From Pardosa pseudoannulata (taxonomy: Eukaryota > Arthropoda > Arachnida > Araneae > Lycosidae): a stretch of DNA of 64,000 bases. Positions 11,780 to 25,146 of this stretch are shown here, one piece after another (the first letter of the stretch is position 1; every line of letters begins with the position of its first letter). The stretch covers positions 58,335,440 through 58,399,439 of the forward strand of contig CM063498.1 of the NCBI GenBank assembly GCA_032207245.1. The letters are read 5' to 3'. Made by a program: the position numbers and the translations under genes. The notes beneath the pieces were generated by a model, which was given only the letters and a program-made list of their open reading frames with translations, did no database searches and was not told the DNA's origin.

Positions 11780-14700
11780 AACAGATCACCTCCAGCCATT
11801 CTTTCACGTTCTGCTCTTATTTTGGCAATGGTTCTCGGTAAGCTAGATAAATTTTGAGATCAATGCTATCTTCAAAATTTTTAGGGACCAATGGTTTTAC
11901 ATGATAAATCAAAATGGGAATTTTTAAAAAATATTGTAAACAATCAGAACAGTTTAGAATTTTTTTTTATATGTATTTATTCAATTTTTTATACAGTATT
12001 AATTGAGGAAACAGCTGAGATATAATCCCACCAGTAAGCTTTTGCTTTGGTATGATAAATTATTATAACCCTGTGCTACCATTTTTCAGCATTATTTTTT
12101 CACTGCAGTTGTAAATTAATATATTCTTTGAACAGGTGTAAGCTTTGAATCATATATAATGAGTGTGTGTGTTTATATATAGCTACTTCACATCCAGTCT
12201 TTGATCTGGGTGATTAGGTAATGAAATTTTACATTTGTTTCAATATTTAAATCAGTTTTTAGATATTACTCAAACTATATAAGCGGTTTTGAAAATAAAA
12301 CAACTCTTTATTATAAAACCAATAACACATTTATGTAAGTTTAATTTTTGTTATGAATTAAAGAAATAAGTTATATTTTACAATTTGATCTTGCACTAAT
12401 TAACAGTAAACAGCCTAAGGTTTTTTGCCAGATCATTTAAAGAGAACAAATATATCTATAGATAAAAATATTGCTCTAATGACTACTAATTAAATACTTT
12501 TTCAAACAATGATGCTTTTAGCAATGGAATAAAATTGTCATCTAATAATTGAAATAATTAAAAAATGTTACAACCCAGTTAAAAAGGAAATATATAAAAT
12601 AAAAGGAATAAAATGTAATAAATCAAATATGGCCAAAAAGTAAAAAAAGGATTTTCTAAAAAGTCTTTTTAAAATACTATCATATGTATTAACTTGTTTA
12701 AAATATCTTAATTATTTTTGCATGTAATTGAAAGGGAAACATATCAAATGGTGCCAAAATATATTCCCCAAATGCAATTTAGATTTTAATAAAGCATTCT
12801 ATCTCTGTCCACCCCTTACCTCCAAACAATTTGACTGACCTAAAAGCTTCACATTGTTGAGGTAAATAACAATGTAAAATTTTGTGAATATTGATCCAGC
12901 TATTTAGGAATGCATATTGAACAAAATGTACACATATAAACAAAGAATTTTATATATAGAATTATATTTGTGAAATTTTAAAGGAAAATATGACAAGACT
13001 GTTATTGAGATGAAACACAATCTTTACATTGAAATAAAAATATATTAATGATCTATTTGCACATCTTATTTGAAAACATAAAATTGTTGCTTTTATATAT
13101 AAAGTTAACTATATGCTAGACATGTAAGTATATTACAAACAAATTTGTCAATTGCATGAAATATAAAATAAATGTAAGTTCTGTATTTAAATAAAAAAAA
13201 AGCACTTGATTAAATACAAAACTCCTGGATTAAATTGATAAAGTTCTCCATTTCCAGTGCCATAATGAATGTTACCAACAAGAACAAAAATCACTAAAGA
13301 AAAATGAAGGGATTATATCAAAGCTTACCTAATTGAGAATTTTTACTATTTAAAAACCTGTGGGAAATCCTGAAGATTGTTAAGTAATGAGGAGAGAAAA
13401 GTTTACATTTTTACGCAAGGTTGTATCTTAATTTTTCTCTGGTAGATTTTAATGAAGAATTCATTCCGTTTTTCAATTTTAATCATTGTCTGATAGTTAA
13501 AAGGTATTTAGTTAAAATAGGAAGGATATTATTCTTTTTACATTTTCCTAAGTGTATAAAAAATATTACATTTTAAATATTCCCTTAACTCTATTTTATC
13601 TGAATAATTACTGTTAAAATAAAGGTTATCCAAATGATATATCTGAACAATTCTTGCTAAATTAAAGGTTTATAGCATTGAAATATCAAGCTATGCATTA
13701 TATTTATAATGCTGTAAAACATTTGTATTAATTTTTGTTTTGTTAATTTAATCATTATTTCCAGTCTCTGTGGAATAAACCAAAAAAATTGTTATTTGAA
13801 GTTTGATGTTCAAATTTATCTAAATTTTCGAGAAAAGTCTTATACCTTAACAAAGAACCCTCAAGTTGAAATTCTTCCTCTTTTCACTTCACTTTTGATT
13901 GTCACATTTATGATGTTCCTTATCTGGAACTGCTATTACAATATTTATATTAAATTCTTCTAGTATTCCTTAAAAAAAAAAAAACTTTATTTTTCTTCCT
14001 ATTCCTTTTATATATCATTACAGGTTTATGTTTCTATTTTGTAGACAAGTATTTTTACATCAGCTTGTATGGTGCGTCTATATATATACATATATTTTAT
14101 TTTCTGTTGTGATAATCAGTCTGTGTTGCTGAGTTTTTTATTATGTACACATATGTCGATTTTAAAAGACTGAGATTGAATGATAATCTCTCAGATTTGC
14201 CTAAGTATTAACCAAGATGTTAAAGAGTACTTTACTTTTATTAAAAAATATATGGCTCTTCAGCAGAAAGATTGACACTGAGGGATGTTGATATGTGAAA
14301 GTCAAAAATCAAGTTATTAATTGATATTCAAAATAAAATTATATATAACTTTAAAAAATGTTTTCTCTTTTTTTAGAAAATGTTTTGTGTGAAGATGGTA
14401 GCGTTTTGCATATGTTTGAAGAAAATTAAATTTATTTGTAATTCCAAAAATAAGCTATTTATGAGCTTTTATTAGTAGTTTTACCCATGGAATTAAAAAA
14501 AAAAAATTAGGATCCTTTTCTTTATTTCAAATTATTTTTTAAAAGTGTATCAAATTTGCATTGCATTTTAGCAAACTTTGATATAGGATTCCTCTTGTAT
14601 GCATATGCATATTGTAAGCTGTATGTAAATGGTTTATCAAAAATTGCATTTGTAGATATTGTTGTTTTCTAAAGTTACAACATTTTAACTGTTTACTTTT

Positions 14701-17700
14701 TTATTTTAAATTTTTTAGAGGAAATATATGTATACATACATACATATATATATATATTTCAAAGTTATTTAATTCTTGTGTGAGAAACTTATTGCTAATA
14801 GTGACTTTGGATTTTAGCCAGATAATTATTTATTGATTTGTTTAGACATGAGAATACGAGTCGTGTACATAGTTTTACATGTTTTCTTTTTATGTAACTA
14901 CCTATACTTCTTACATTGTTGCTGAAATATATTCTGTAATAATTACTAGTATAATTTTATAAGTAAAATTTTTTTATTACATGTGACTTGTCTTATTTAA
15001 CATTTGACATGCTGAGTTGCAATTATTTTCCTTATTTCTCTATAAATTTGCCTAATAATAATGCCTTCACATCGCAACAGACATGGGCAGCTGAAATGTA
15101 TTTTAGTTGCATAAGTTCGTTACATAACATTACAATATGCATGTTTTCTGTTTTTAATTTTATATTACACTACTTCTAAACTTGTTATTAATTTTTCTGA
15201 AAACCTTTAAAATTTTATATTATTTAATTTAAAAAGGGGAGAGTTAATAAAAAGCATTTAAAGTCCAGTGAAATTTGATTGTATTCTTATGTTCCCATAA
15301 AAATGGAGGCTTATCTTATAGGCTATTGTTATAATTAGATTTTTTTTCTATGTGAAATCTCAAACAACAAAATATTTTAAAGCTGCTACAATATTTTTGT
15401 AGTAAGTGTGTTACTGAACACCCTGGCCTAAGCAATACTGCACAGTATTTGTTTTATTTTTTATTTAAATTTTTTTAAGTAAATATAACCAATACTATTG
15501 GTTTAATTGACTACAGTAGTTTACAATTTTCTTGTTGCTTTGTAAACACTTTATAGGGATGATTTAAAAATGTCTTTCGTTTTTGATAATACTACTAAAG
15601 AATATTTTATGTAGTAATTGTATATCGTTCGGTCAACTAACAACTATATTTCACTTACATATAATTAAAATATATCAACAAATGTATTGTATTCCACACT
15701 CAACTATAACTGATATAAGCAGAGTTCAAGTACACTTCCTTGATTATTTGCTTATAAATATATTTGTAAAACAAACAAAAGTGAGAATTTCAACCATTAG
15801 AAATGGTGTGCAATAGAATTCCAAGCAAATAGTGTAAAGAGAAGATTCTGATGGAGTCAAGGTTATGGATATTTTTTTTTCTATTGAAAAATGAACAATA
15901 TTTGGGTTAAGCATCCAAGAAATTGTTAACTCCTAATGAAGTATTAAAAGCATTGGTTTAATTTTCACACTGGAATCTTCAGGACATTTTTTGTGGAAAT
16001 AAACTGATTAATAAGTAATAGTATAACAGTAATACAATTTTTAGAGTGTTGTTTTAGATTAAGTAAGATTGAGTCAATTTTTGATCAATCACTAAGTTCA
16101 AGATTCAGTATGTAAAGTATTCAAGTGTACAAAAACCTCTCTCTAAGGGGGGGGGGGGGGAATTGTCCACCTTAATGATAAGTCTCAGTTGTGCATGAGT
16201 AATGCATGACCTTTCCTTCTACTAAATAATTAGCATGTTGTAGCTGTAAGGAGACTGGCATTTAAAAGTTTTTAGCATTGCTATATGCAGGTAGAAAGAG
16301 AGTAACTATTAAATTTAACAGATATATGTGGCATTACTATTTCAGTCTTTGCATATTATGTGCATGTTTTGTAATCATCAAGAAATAGTTTGGTGACCTC
16401 ATAAACAGTGGTACACTTTAACATCCAGGAAAAGCTTCTGCAATATTTTTTTGTACTTTTTCTTGTGCATCTATCCATCAACAATATTTTCACAATCTAT
16501 GGAGTTTCAACAAGCAAGGTATCATTTAAAATTAATTCCAGGAAATATGTGCAATTATTATTATTATTGCCTCGCTTAATTTGCCTACAACCTTGACCTG
16601 TATAGTATCTGCCCGTTATTAATACTATTGTTTATTTCTGATGATTAAATTTTTTAGATTTGCTTTTTTCGTAAAGCCATGTATGTGTTACATATATGGA
16701 ACCAAACAAGGAAGTACTTTTATTACCTTTCATAAGAGTTGTAGAAACTGCAAAAAAATTTATAATTTGTAAGTAAAATCTAGATTTTAGTAGACCAAAA
16801 GATATGTTATTACTTCTCAATATTTGCTTTAGTGTTATTATCAAAAGAAAAGTCATTATTGAACTGTTTGTCTTACAATGCAGCAAGAAAATTGTAAAGG
16901 CTGTGATTAGTTAATGATAAACATTTCTTTCTCTGATGTTATTGGGACTACTTCAACAAATTCCTTTGTCATAAAGATAATCAGGTTTGTAGACCACTTG
17001 AATAAATCTGGGAGATTAAGGTGTGTTACAAGGAAACAGACTTAATGTAAATATAATACATTTTGCTGAATAAATCTGGATTTCCCTTAGTTTATTTTTG
17101 CAGAGACACCCTGGTCAGGGTCTGTAACCCTTTAAAACAATTTTAGCTGCTGCTTAAAATCCTCAATTTTCATATTGGGCCCTTAATTTTTGAGCAAAAT
17201 AAGACAGATTTTAACAGCAGGCTAGTCTGAAATAAATCCCTTAGAGTGAAAGTCAAGCATCATCAAGAGATTGTTTTGTATGAACCATCACAAAATGAAC
17301 GTAACATGGTATTTTAATTCTGGCTTTTTAGGACTTTCAGGAAAGATTTTATAAAAAGGTGAAATCATTAATTCTTACCAAGCCTTGGATATCAATGGAT
17401 AGGTTATCTGTCAGTTGGAGCTTTTGTGAAGCATCACTAAATGATTCAGGTTAGTTCGTATTTAATGACTGAGACAATGATTTTTATAAACTTATTTTCT
17501 ATATAATAAATGAGAACAATCAAAAATATTAAAAAATTAAATTATAAATATTCAATGTTGAATAAATTTTGAAAAAATCCAAACCGGATATTGGATAGCT
17601 GCTTTTATTCTTATGTATTTTTTTAATCATGTCACTGGATTTAACCATAAATACTTGTACGTCTTTGTTCTGTAGTAGAATAGAGAAATACCACCTCTCA

Positions 17701-18055
17701 AAGTTTAACTAATTAGCAGTGTTGGCATATGTACATCAATTGAATATTTATAGGGGTCTCTTAAATATTTTCAATGCATGCATTACAAAATTTTTCAAAC
17801 TTATTAAAATTTGTATCCATGACTTGTTTCTAATGCAAGTGTGGCAAATTCGTCTTCAACCATGAAAAGAGTAAAAAAAATTCATCATAATGAAACTGGT
17901 TCCAAGAGTTTGACAAATTTAGCTTTCATTTCATCGCATATAGGCAGATGAAGGTTAGAAAAAACTGGACTTAAACTGTTTAATTAATTTACTATTTTAA
18001 AATGGTAGTCTATACATTATTGATTATGCCATTTTATTGTCATACAACGTATGTA

Positions 18056-18815
18056 CATGGTTTCTGCGCACCTGGAAAGTCATGGAAAATCATGGATTTA
18101 GACAATGGATTAATTTTGTCATGGAAAGTCTTGATTTTTCAAGTAAAATGAGTAAAAGTCATGGATCCGTTAAACTACCGATTAAATAAAAATGCATTGA
18201 ATTGTTTAATTCTATTTTTACTTGTCATTTGGCTGAAGTTACTGAGTTTGATATTTATGTATTATCTTATTGACCAAGTAAAATTTGTTCACCAAAGAAA
18301 CTCAAAGCAAGAAAGCTTAATGGGTGGGTAAATGTATATTATTCTGGTTTTTTCATAAATTGTAGATTAAAATTTTATTAATATAATAATAATTATTTTT
18401 TAATAAAAATTAGTTAAGATTTTTGCACAAAATATAAGTTTTTCTCTAGGGATATTGTATATAAACATTATAGGGTTATATTTGGCTATTATTCATGGTC
18501 ACCAGGATAATACCAAAGTACTCTGAATTCAAATTGGAAACATTTTGATTGAAAAATTGATATATGATTAAACTTAGGTATGTAGATACAACAATTTATT
18601 TTTATGTATGTGAGTTTATTAACACTTATAAAGTAAGTTTATAGTTTTTTTTATGATAAAATTCCTGTAATTTCTCTAAAAGCATATATTTTATTTGTAT
18701 GTACATCAGAAGTTTTATTCATATATACTTTTAATGAAAGCTTTTTAAAGTCATGGAAAATGATCTGCTAAATCAGGGAAAGTCGTGGATTTGAAAAATT
18801 TTATTTTGGCAGATA
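18056..18815. repeat. Putative non-autonomous element with subterminal GTCATGGAAA repeats
   Basis: The left part repeats GTCATGGA/ATCATGGA at about 18078, 18088, 18118 and 18158, and the right part has GTCATGGAAAATGATC near 18750. Such clusters mark subterminal transposase sites of some hAT-like elements. I could not define terminal inverted repeats or a target duplication, so the borders are approximate. Confidence 0.4.
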
Positions 18816-19061
18816 TCCTGTATGTATGTAATTTTGTAAATGAAAAATTAAAGGATATATAATACCATATCATAAATTTTATAGCTTAAATTAAAAGACA
18901 AAATGTGGTTGGAAATAAATTTATTAAGCTGTGCGACTACCCAAAAATCCTCATTTTCTTGGAAGATTTCGAAATTCTTTTTATTTGCTCATATTAGAGA
19001 ATGTTTTTGTTTCTACGATAATTATAAACTAAGTCATAGTATAAGTGGTTTGTTTTATTTT

Positions 19062-19220
19062 GGAGCGCTACGGTCTAGTTTTGCTCACGAGACAAAGGGA
19101 TTGGGACTCTGCTTAAAGCCGATTCCGAACAGCTATGAATATCCTTGCTATCAGCGAGATTCGAACCTGTGAACTCTGATGCATAAGAGCAGCGTATGTC
19201 AACTCGGCCATCGTTCGGCA
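19062..19220 (-). mobile_element. tRNA-derived SINE, family 1
   Basis: On the minus strand it starts TGCCGAACGATGGCCGAGTT (A-box region), has a B-box-like GGTTCGAATC, a conserved core around CGGAATCGGCTTTAAGC and a tail ending ACCGTAGCGCTCC. It is diverged relative to the copies at 32291 and 33395. A short tail rather than poly(A) is characteristic of all copies here. Any Pol III activity would come from the A and B boxes. Confidence 0.75.
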
Positions 19221-21176
19221 TGTACTATAAATAAGAAACTGGAAATAAAATTCGTATACAGTGGACATTTAAATAGCAGTGAAAATGTAAACAACTTGCT
19301 TGAAGAACTATTTTTTTTTTTTTTTTACTCTCAAACAACACAAATGGCAAATTTTTTTTATATAATACAGGTTCAAATTTCTTTAACCTGCATATTTCTT
19401 TGTTTATTTATATTTGGCAGTTATTTTTTAACAAAGTTTAGGAAACAAAACGACAACATTATTATCGTTTGAGTTTTGTTTACATTTTTGTTGCAATATC
19501 ATTATTTGATTCCATATTATTTATTTCTTCTTTTTTTTTAACTTGATTTTTGATAATTACCTTATTTTGAAGTTAATTTTCATTATAAGTTATCTGAAAA
19601 TTCAAAATCAAGCATTATTACATTATTTTAAGCAGCTATTAGAAAAATCCTCAAGTCTTTTCAGATTCTATAATAAAAATCATAAAACCAACATATTTAA
19701 CACTCTGTGATGAACATTGTTAAAGAAAAAAATGTTTATATGGGTTGACTCTAAATAATAATGAGAGTTTAACTGCCTCTTATAAACAATATTGCCCAAA
19801 AAAGCTTTCGTTGGAAGAGAAACGTTGCTTTAGATACAAATAGCGTTTGAGTTTTGTTATTTAACTGGATATTTAAGGCTCTTATCTATTTTAAATTGTT
19901 TTGAAATATTCGTTGATCAACAAATGCTTAAAACCTACATAGAGTTAGATCAAGAGCGATTTCAAAAATAGAGACGTCAATCTACCTGTTAAAAAATATG
20001 GAGAAAAATACTGAAAGCTAAAAGAAAATCAAAATTAGTTAAAAAACGAAGCAAAGGAGTGATTGCCTTTTAAATATGGTAAGTTTTAAGAATCAACAGT
20101 GGTTATAAATTTTTTTTTTGTGGTGCAATAAAATCTTTAAATGCGTTTTCTGAGAAATTGTAGTTTTTATTATTTTTGTATACAATAAATGTCATTTCTC
20201 AAAATGTACTCAAAATATTGGAATGAAATTTTTCCAAAATGTTCTATACAGTTATAGTAATGTTTTGAATCAAAATCTTGCCTATCTCTTATTTATTTAT
20301 TTAATTAAATGCGATTTTTTTTTTTCAAAAAGTGAAACTTTTTTCCAAAAAAAGCGAGACTTTGTACAATTTTTGGTATGTTTCAATAACTTTTAGATGT
20401 ATTTCAATTAATTTGGTTCATGTAAGTGTAACAGTTAACGTCAAGATCAAGGTAATTGGGTTTTACGGAGTACCTAGCGAAGTGGAAAGTCTTCACTTTA
20501 ACCTCCGAACGTTATTAGATCAAACATAAATTTAGAGCTTCAATGCAAAAGTAACCAAACAAAAATTTAATGCTCTTCGTTTTCGGAAGAAGCAGAGGTA
20601 AGTATGTTCTCATAAAAATTACGTGTAACCAACACGTTGTCTAATTGAAAAGAATAATTAGACTGGAACCAAGTGTAACAGTTATATATTCTATGAAGTT
20701 TATTGAAAAAAAATTAATTAGAATTTGTTATATGAGGCGTGGCGTAAAAGACAGTTTTCACTAAAATTTTAATAAAAAATGACTATATATTTTAGATTTA
20801 TGAAAATTTCCTTAAAATTTCTGTTACATTCATTCTTCAATATTGAATTATAATATAAAAAGCTTTGTTTCATTAAAATTTTATATTTAAAAAAAAAATG
20901 CTTCGAAGGTAGTCACATAACTTAACGCACTGTGTTGCTGATCAGTTTTATGGCTTGTTTATGTATACATGTAAAACTATGGATGGATGGATGTACTTTG
21001 AATATGTGTGTGCGAGTAATGATTTTTTAAAATTTATTTTTTTTATTGAGATTGAAAGTTTATTTTACTTTGGACTCTCTCCAAAAACAAATGCTAGCTA
21101 CGTCACTGATGTCTAATCAACAATTTTCCGTACTGGTGCCTTTTTCTCGTATTATTCCCTCCCTCCTTTACAAAGG
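19221..21176. other. Intergenic, nothing recognised
   Basis: AT-rich DNA with T runs (19312-19326, 20109-20120). No gene, RNA or transposon end that I can support. The longest open frames read as low-complexity translation. Confidence 0.4.
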
Positions 21177-21350
21177 GCTGAACAGTGGCCGAATGGTTAG
21201 GCCGCTGATTTTCGGTACTGGAGTTCGTGGGTTCAAATCCCACTGTGGCATGGATGTTCGTATCCGTTTGGAATCGACTTTAAGCAGTAGGTCCCGGTCT
21301 CCTTAGCCCTCGTGTTGCAATAAAAAAAATGTCCCGTAGCGCTCCAAACC
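21177..21350 (+). mobile_element. tRNA-derived SINE, family 1
   Basis: Plus-strand copy: an A-box region (TGGCCGAATGGTTAGG), a B box in GGGTTCAAATCCCACTG, then core TTTAAGCAGTAGGTCCCGGTC and tail CGTAGCGCTCCAAACC. Relative to the 33395 copy it has an expanded A run (about 21321-21329) in the tail. No clear target duplication was found. Confidence 0.82.
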
Positions 21351-22949
21351 TAACCTCTACAAATAACTCCATTGATTTAGTGACCCACGAGCCATTAACA
21401 AATAACAAGGAACAGAATATGACCCATTTCTCAAGATTCGTGATTTTTCGAGATTTTTAAAATAGTGATAGATGTTCCAGAGTAGTTAATGTTTGAATAT
21501 TTTAAGATTAGTTTATTTAAAACATTTTTTAAATTGCGAAGGAATAGATTTTATTGTAATGTATGCAGATTCACCCTAATACATGTATTTTTTAATTCTA
21601 GCGATTTTTTTTTAAATAACACTGTATGTCATTAATTTAAGCTATTATTTTGACATGGCAGTGCAGAATTTTTGTTTATTTGATTATGGATACAGCATAA
21701 AGTCAACATTTATGCCTCTGAGTGAACTCTACAGTAGCTGATCTTGCTTGAAAAAGAATCATCTTTTTTTTATCATTACCTTCCTTTCATTGGATTGTGA
21801 TTATATCGAATTTTTACTGCTAACAATAAATCCACGAAAAAGCTTCATGATCAAAACCAGTGGGTAACCAAAAATTATCAAATGTAAATAAAAATACAGC
21901 TATTTTAAACTAAATGTTACTGGCCAAACCATAAATAATTATCAGAATAATAAAAATGGAACTCTAAAAATTGAGAATACTAAACAGATATCAAGTTTTG
22001 ATTTCATAACGCATATAAACCATTTGGATTATGCTTTTATGTGGAATTCAGAACTGTTGCATTCTGCTTGAAACAAAAATTGCTGTTTTCGTTACTTCAT
22101 TTAGTTTTGCTTTCAATTTAAAACAAAGAAAAATGGCCCTAGCTATGAATTGTAAAAGATTATGATTTAGTAATCCTTTTTTTTTCATTGTTTCTTATAA
22201 AATCTTTTTCGACAGTACGGTTTCAAACCTGAGTGACTTTTTACTATGTCATTTAATTGGAGGTCACGAATTTTTTCTTTTTATGAAGTTATTAGTTCGC
22301 GATTTATTTGCAATTTGTTGATAACTTTTTTCTGATTTGAATTGGAAAGAATAAATTAAAGGCAAGATCTCATTATAAGATAAAATAAATTAGATTTTTA
22401 ATGTTTAGAATTCAAAATGAGTAAATTTTAATTATAAAATCTCTCACCTTAAAGTAAATATCGTGTACAACTGTTATACCATTCACTTTTTTCTTTCTTT
22501 TTAAGAGAAAAAATAGAGGTCTCTATAATTAGAATAGATGTGTATCTATATCTAAATTAAATATTAGAGTCTGTTATTTTAACTGTTCGTTTATCTCGTG
22601 TTTATTTTTCTTATTTCATCTGTTCATTTCGTTATTTTTAACTGTTGTGACAATCGGCGAAAAACATTGCAAATAAGCTTAAGGTCCGACTAACATGCAA
22701 TTCTTACAAAATCGCTGATAAAATGCCTGGAAGAGTTGAGAACCGAAAAAAAAAATTTAAAACTGATTAGTCAAATGCTAATTAATCGTTTATGAAAGAT
22801 TCAAGTTCCAGAAATATTATGATGTCTCCAGAGCTGTTCTGTGTATTTAAAAAGCACTTCCATGTTCTATGCACTTTCAAATTCTATTGGCATGAAGTAT
22901 ATACCGGAAACCATGTCTGCTCCGAATCCAAAACTATATAGATGGGTAA
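21351..22949. other. Intergenic, nothing recognised
   Basis: AT-rich sequence without a supported gene or repeat boundary. Confidence 0.4.
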
Positions 22950-24202
22950 TCCCCCTATATAATAATAGCCTAAGTTGTCTGTCCGCGAATTTTTGAAGCT
23001 ATTGTACCTGGAATGGGTACAGGTATCCATATTATATTTTTCACGAGTTAGGGTTAGCAAAATTGAAAGCGAGTTCGAAATCCACTCATTCCCCCTTTTC
23101 GAGCGTTTAATGCTATTATTTCAAGCCTTATCCTTCCTCTTATTCTATACGAAATGCATTCTTGATAGGATGGCAAAGGCGGGGAGTAATATTTAAATTA
23201 CTGGACTCTTTCTACTTGAACCTTTATATACTCTAATTAGTTGATTAACAACGTGCAGGCGTTGTACGTTTGGTAAGATATCCGCCCACTTGATCGTCGT
23301 ACTTCTCGGGTTGACGGTTCTATCCCCGACGCATCAAAAAATTTTTTAATGTCTAATAAATTTAATATTTTCTGCTTTTTCTTTTAAATTCTTATTCCGA
23401 AAGTTGTTTTATTATTTTTAAAATAAATTTTTACTATTTTTTCAACTTTTTATAATTTTTATTTTATTAAATTCGCGTATTGCTTTACGGATGTCCCTGG
23501 CCACATAAACATTTCATGTTGTGTATCCTTAAACTTTCTTCTCGTAATGTAATAATAGCCTAAGTTATCTGCCGGTCTGTCCTCGAAGTTATAAAGCTTT
23601 TGGACCTGGAATGGATAGAGCATCCATATTGGATTTTTGATGAGTTAGGGTTTGCAAAATTCATAGCGAGTAAAGTTTATCTTTTCCTAAACTATAGATC
23701 CGATTCTGAAGTAAACTGGTATGAATAAGCTTCGTATCACAGCAAAAAATACTGTCCTCTTTAAAACGTTCGAAATCCACCCCGTCCCCTTTCCGAGCGT
23801 TTAATGCCATTATATCAAGCCCCATTTTAAGAGCAGGCGATTAAATTTATCAATTTATCACATAATAAATGGGTAAAAATAACAATTTTTTTTTCTATCA
23901 TTACGACTTCATTCCTTTAACCATCTCATTGAATCATTTCTTATTTTAAATTATTTAAATGTGTTCTGCATTATTTCCATACGTTTTATCACTAAACTTG
24001 GATATTGCATAAATAATTTTCTTTTTTATTTGACTTAAATAATAGATTAAGTACATATGATAATTTTAATCGATTATTTTTGTTGAAAGGTAATTCTCAG
24101 CCAAAAAAACAAACCATTTTTTTACGCGCCTCACAGGGTTCTTTACAATTCTGGAAAATTAAAAATTTTACTGATCCCGTCATATTACGGACAGTATGCT
24201 AG
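22950..24202 (+). mobile_element. Helitron family B, compound or rearranged copy
   Basis: Begins A|TCCCCCTATATAATAATAGCC at 22950 and ends with the hairpin CCGTCATATTACGG and TATGCTAG at 24202, followed by T. A second 5'-type start (TAATAATAGCCTAAGTTATC) appears at about 23551, so this is either two Helitrons joined or one inserted in the other. The first half matches the interior of 54386-55111 and carries a tRNA-like module at 23262-23335. The second half matches 43804-44791 and 50271-51079. No Rep/Hel coding sequence remains. Confidence 0.68.
23262..23335 (+). other. tRNA-like module inside a Helitron
   Basis: An A-box-like TTTGGTAAGATATCCGC is followed about 35 nt later by the B-box-like GACGGTTCTATCCCC and CGACGC, which could pair with the GGCGTTG at the start as a weak acceptor stem. 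The same module occurs in the element at 54386-55111. It is too degenerate to be a working tRNA. Confidence 0.45.
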
Positions 24203-24862
24203 TTTACAATAATGATCGAAGAGAATTTTGATGTGAATCACTATAAAAACACTTTTAATGTTGAAGTTCGGAATTTATTCTAAGAATTATATCTGTAAAA
24301 AATTGTTCTAATCCGTCTGTAAAAAATTATTTTAATCCGACTATTGTACAGGTCTTTAACGACAAAAGTTATCTTTGAATTTCGATTATGTGATCTAGTA
24401 ATCTTTCAATTGTGGTATGCTTCAGCAGTAAAGCTGATTATGTCTTATTTTTGGTGTATACAAACATGACCCAATCTATTTTGAGGTTAGAAGGTAATTC
24501 TAGCGAGATTTGTGTAATCTGCTTAAATGCTATTTTCAAACTTCCACTTACTCTTTCAGAAATATGCCACAAATAAAATCAGCTATCAGGAACAGGTTAT
24601 TTTCTCGAATTGTTAGTTTGTGTTCAGTTCACATTCACTGATATATTTATGATAGTTTCACTATCTTTCTACACTTGAATCATTTTTAGGAAAAATAAAA
24701 AGAGGCTAGTACCAGAAATTTTTTTTTTTCTGAAAATAGCTTGCATGTTTTTTTAAAGGTGCTTGTGTAAATTTTTTACAGGTTGAAAATACTGTTTATA
24801 GTGTTTATTTGTGTAATAAACACTTCAGCACATGCATCTAGAAATGCGACGTTAGCGCACAG
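24203..24862. other. Intergenic with one short dispersed repeat
   Basis: No gene seen. A ~30 bp motif, AAAGCTGATTATGTCTTATT plus TTTGGTGTAT, at about 24430-24459 recurs with one change at about 25527-25556. Confidence 0.35.
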
Positions 24863-24876
24863 GCTGGGTCAGTTTG

Positions 24877-25132
24877 GTTGGTTGGTTGGTTGATTAAAGT
24901 TTAATGGCGCTGAATCCTCTAGGGACAAACTGCGCCAAACAAGATGAGATAATAAAATAAAGACGAAATTTAGATTAAAAAAAACCTGAAAAAAGAGAAA
25001 ATGACATGCTTAAAAACAGATTAAAATTACAATTAAAAATAAAACATTCAACAGAAAACACGAATAAAAATTGAGTTATATACAAATTAACAAGAATTGA
25101 AAATTGAGTAAATTGAAAAATGAATGATTAAA
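24877..25132. mobile_element. Retroposon (SINE-like) with 14 bp target duplication
   Basis: A 256 bp insert is bounded by perfect 14 bp direct repeats GCTGGGTCAGTTTG (24863-24876 and 25133-25146). It starts GTTGGTTGGTTGGTTGATTA and TTTAATGGCGC, and becomes strongly A-rich to its end. A long target duplication plus an A-rich 3' part implies LINE-mediated retroposition. It has no tRNA-like head, so the family is unassigned; it could be a short LINE tail. Confidence 0.72.
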
Positions 25133-25146
25133 GCTGGGTCAGTTTG

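Larger units (their letters stand above)
6750..18050. other. Long AT-rich tract: LRRFIP 3' UTR and/or gene-poor intergenic DNA
   Basis: About 11 kb with no convincing exon, tRNA, SINE or DNA-transposon end. It contains homopolymers (C then A at 8140-8170, G at 16147-16160) and short TA runs. The short open frames here have low-complexity Phe/Leu/Ile/Lys composition and no family resemblance. It contrasts sharply with the repeat-dense DNA after 18 kb. Part of it could be a long 3' UTR. I see no second gene. Confidence 0.5.

Noticed and set aside
21181..21250. tRNA gene-like segment with A and B boxes
   Set aside because: It is the head of a SINE: the acceptor stem does not close and the conserved SINE core and tail follow.
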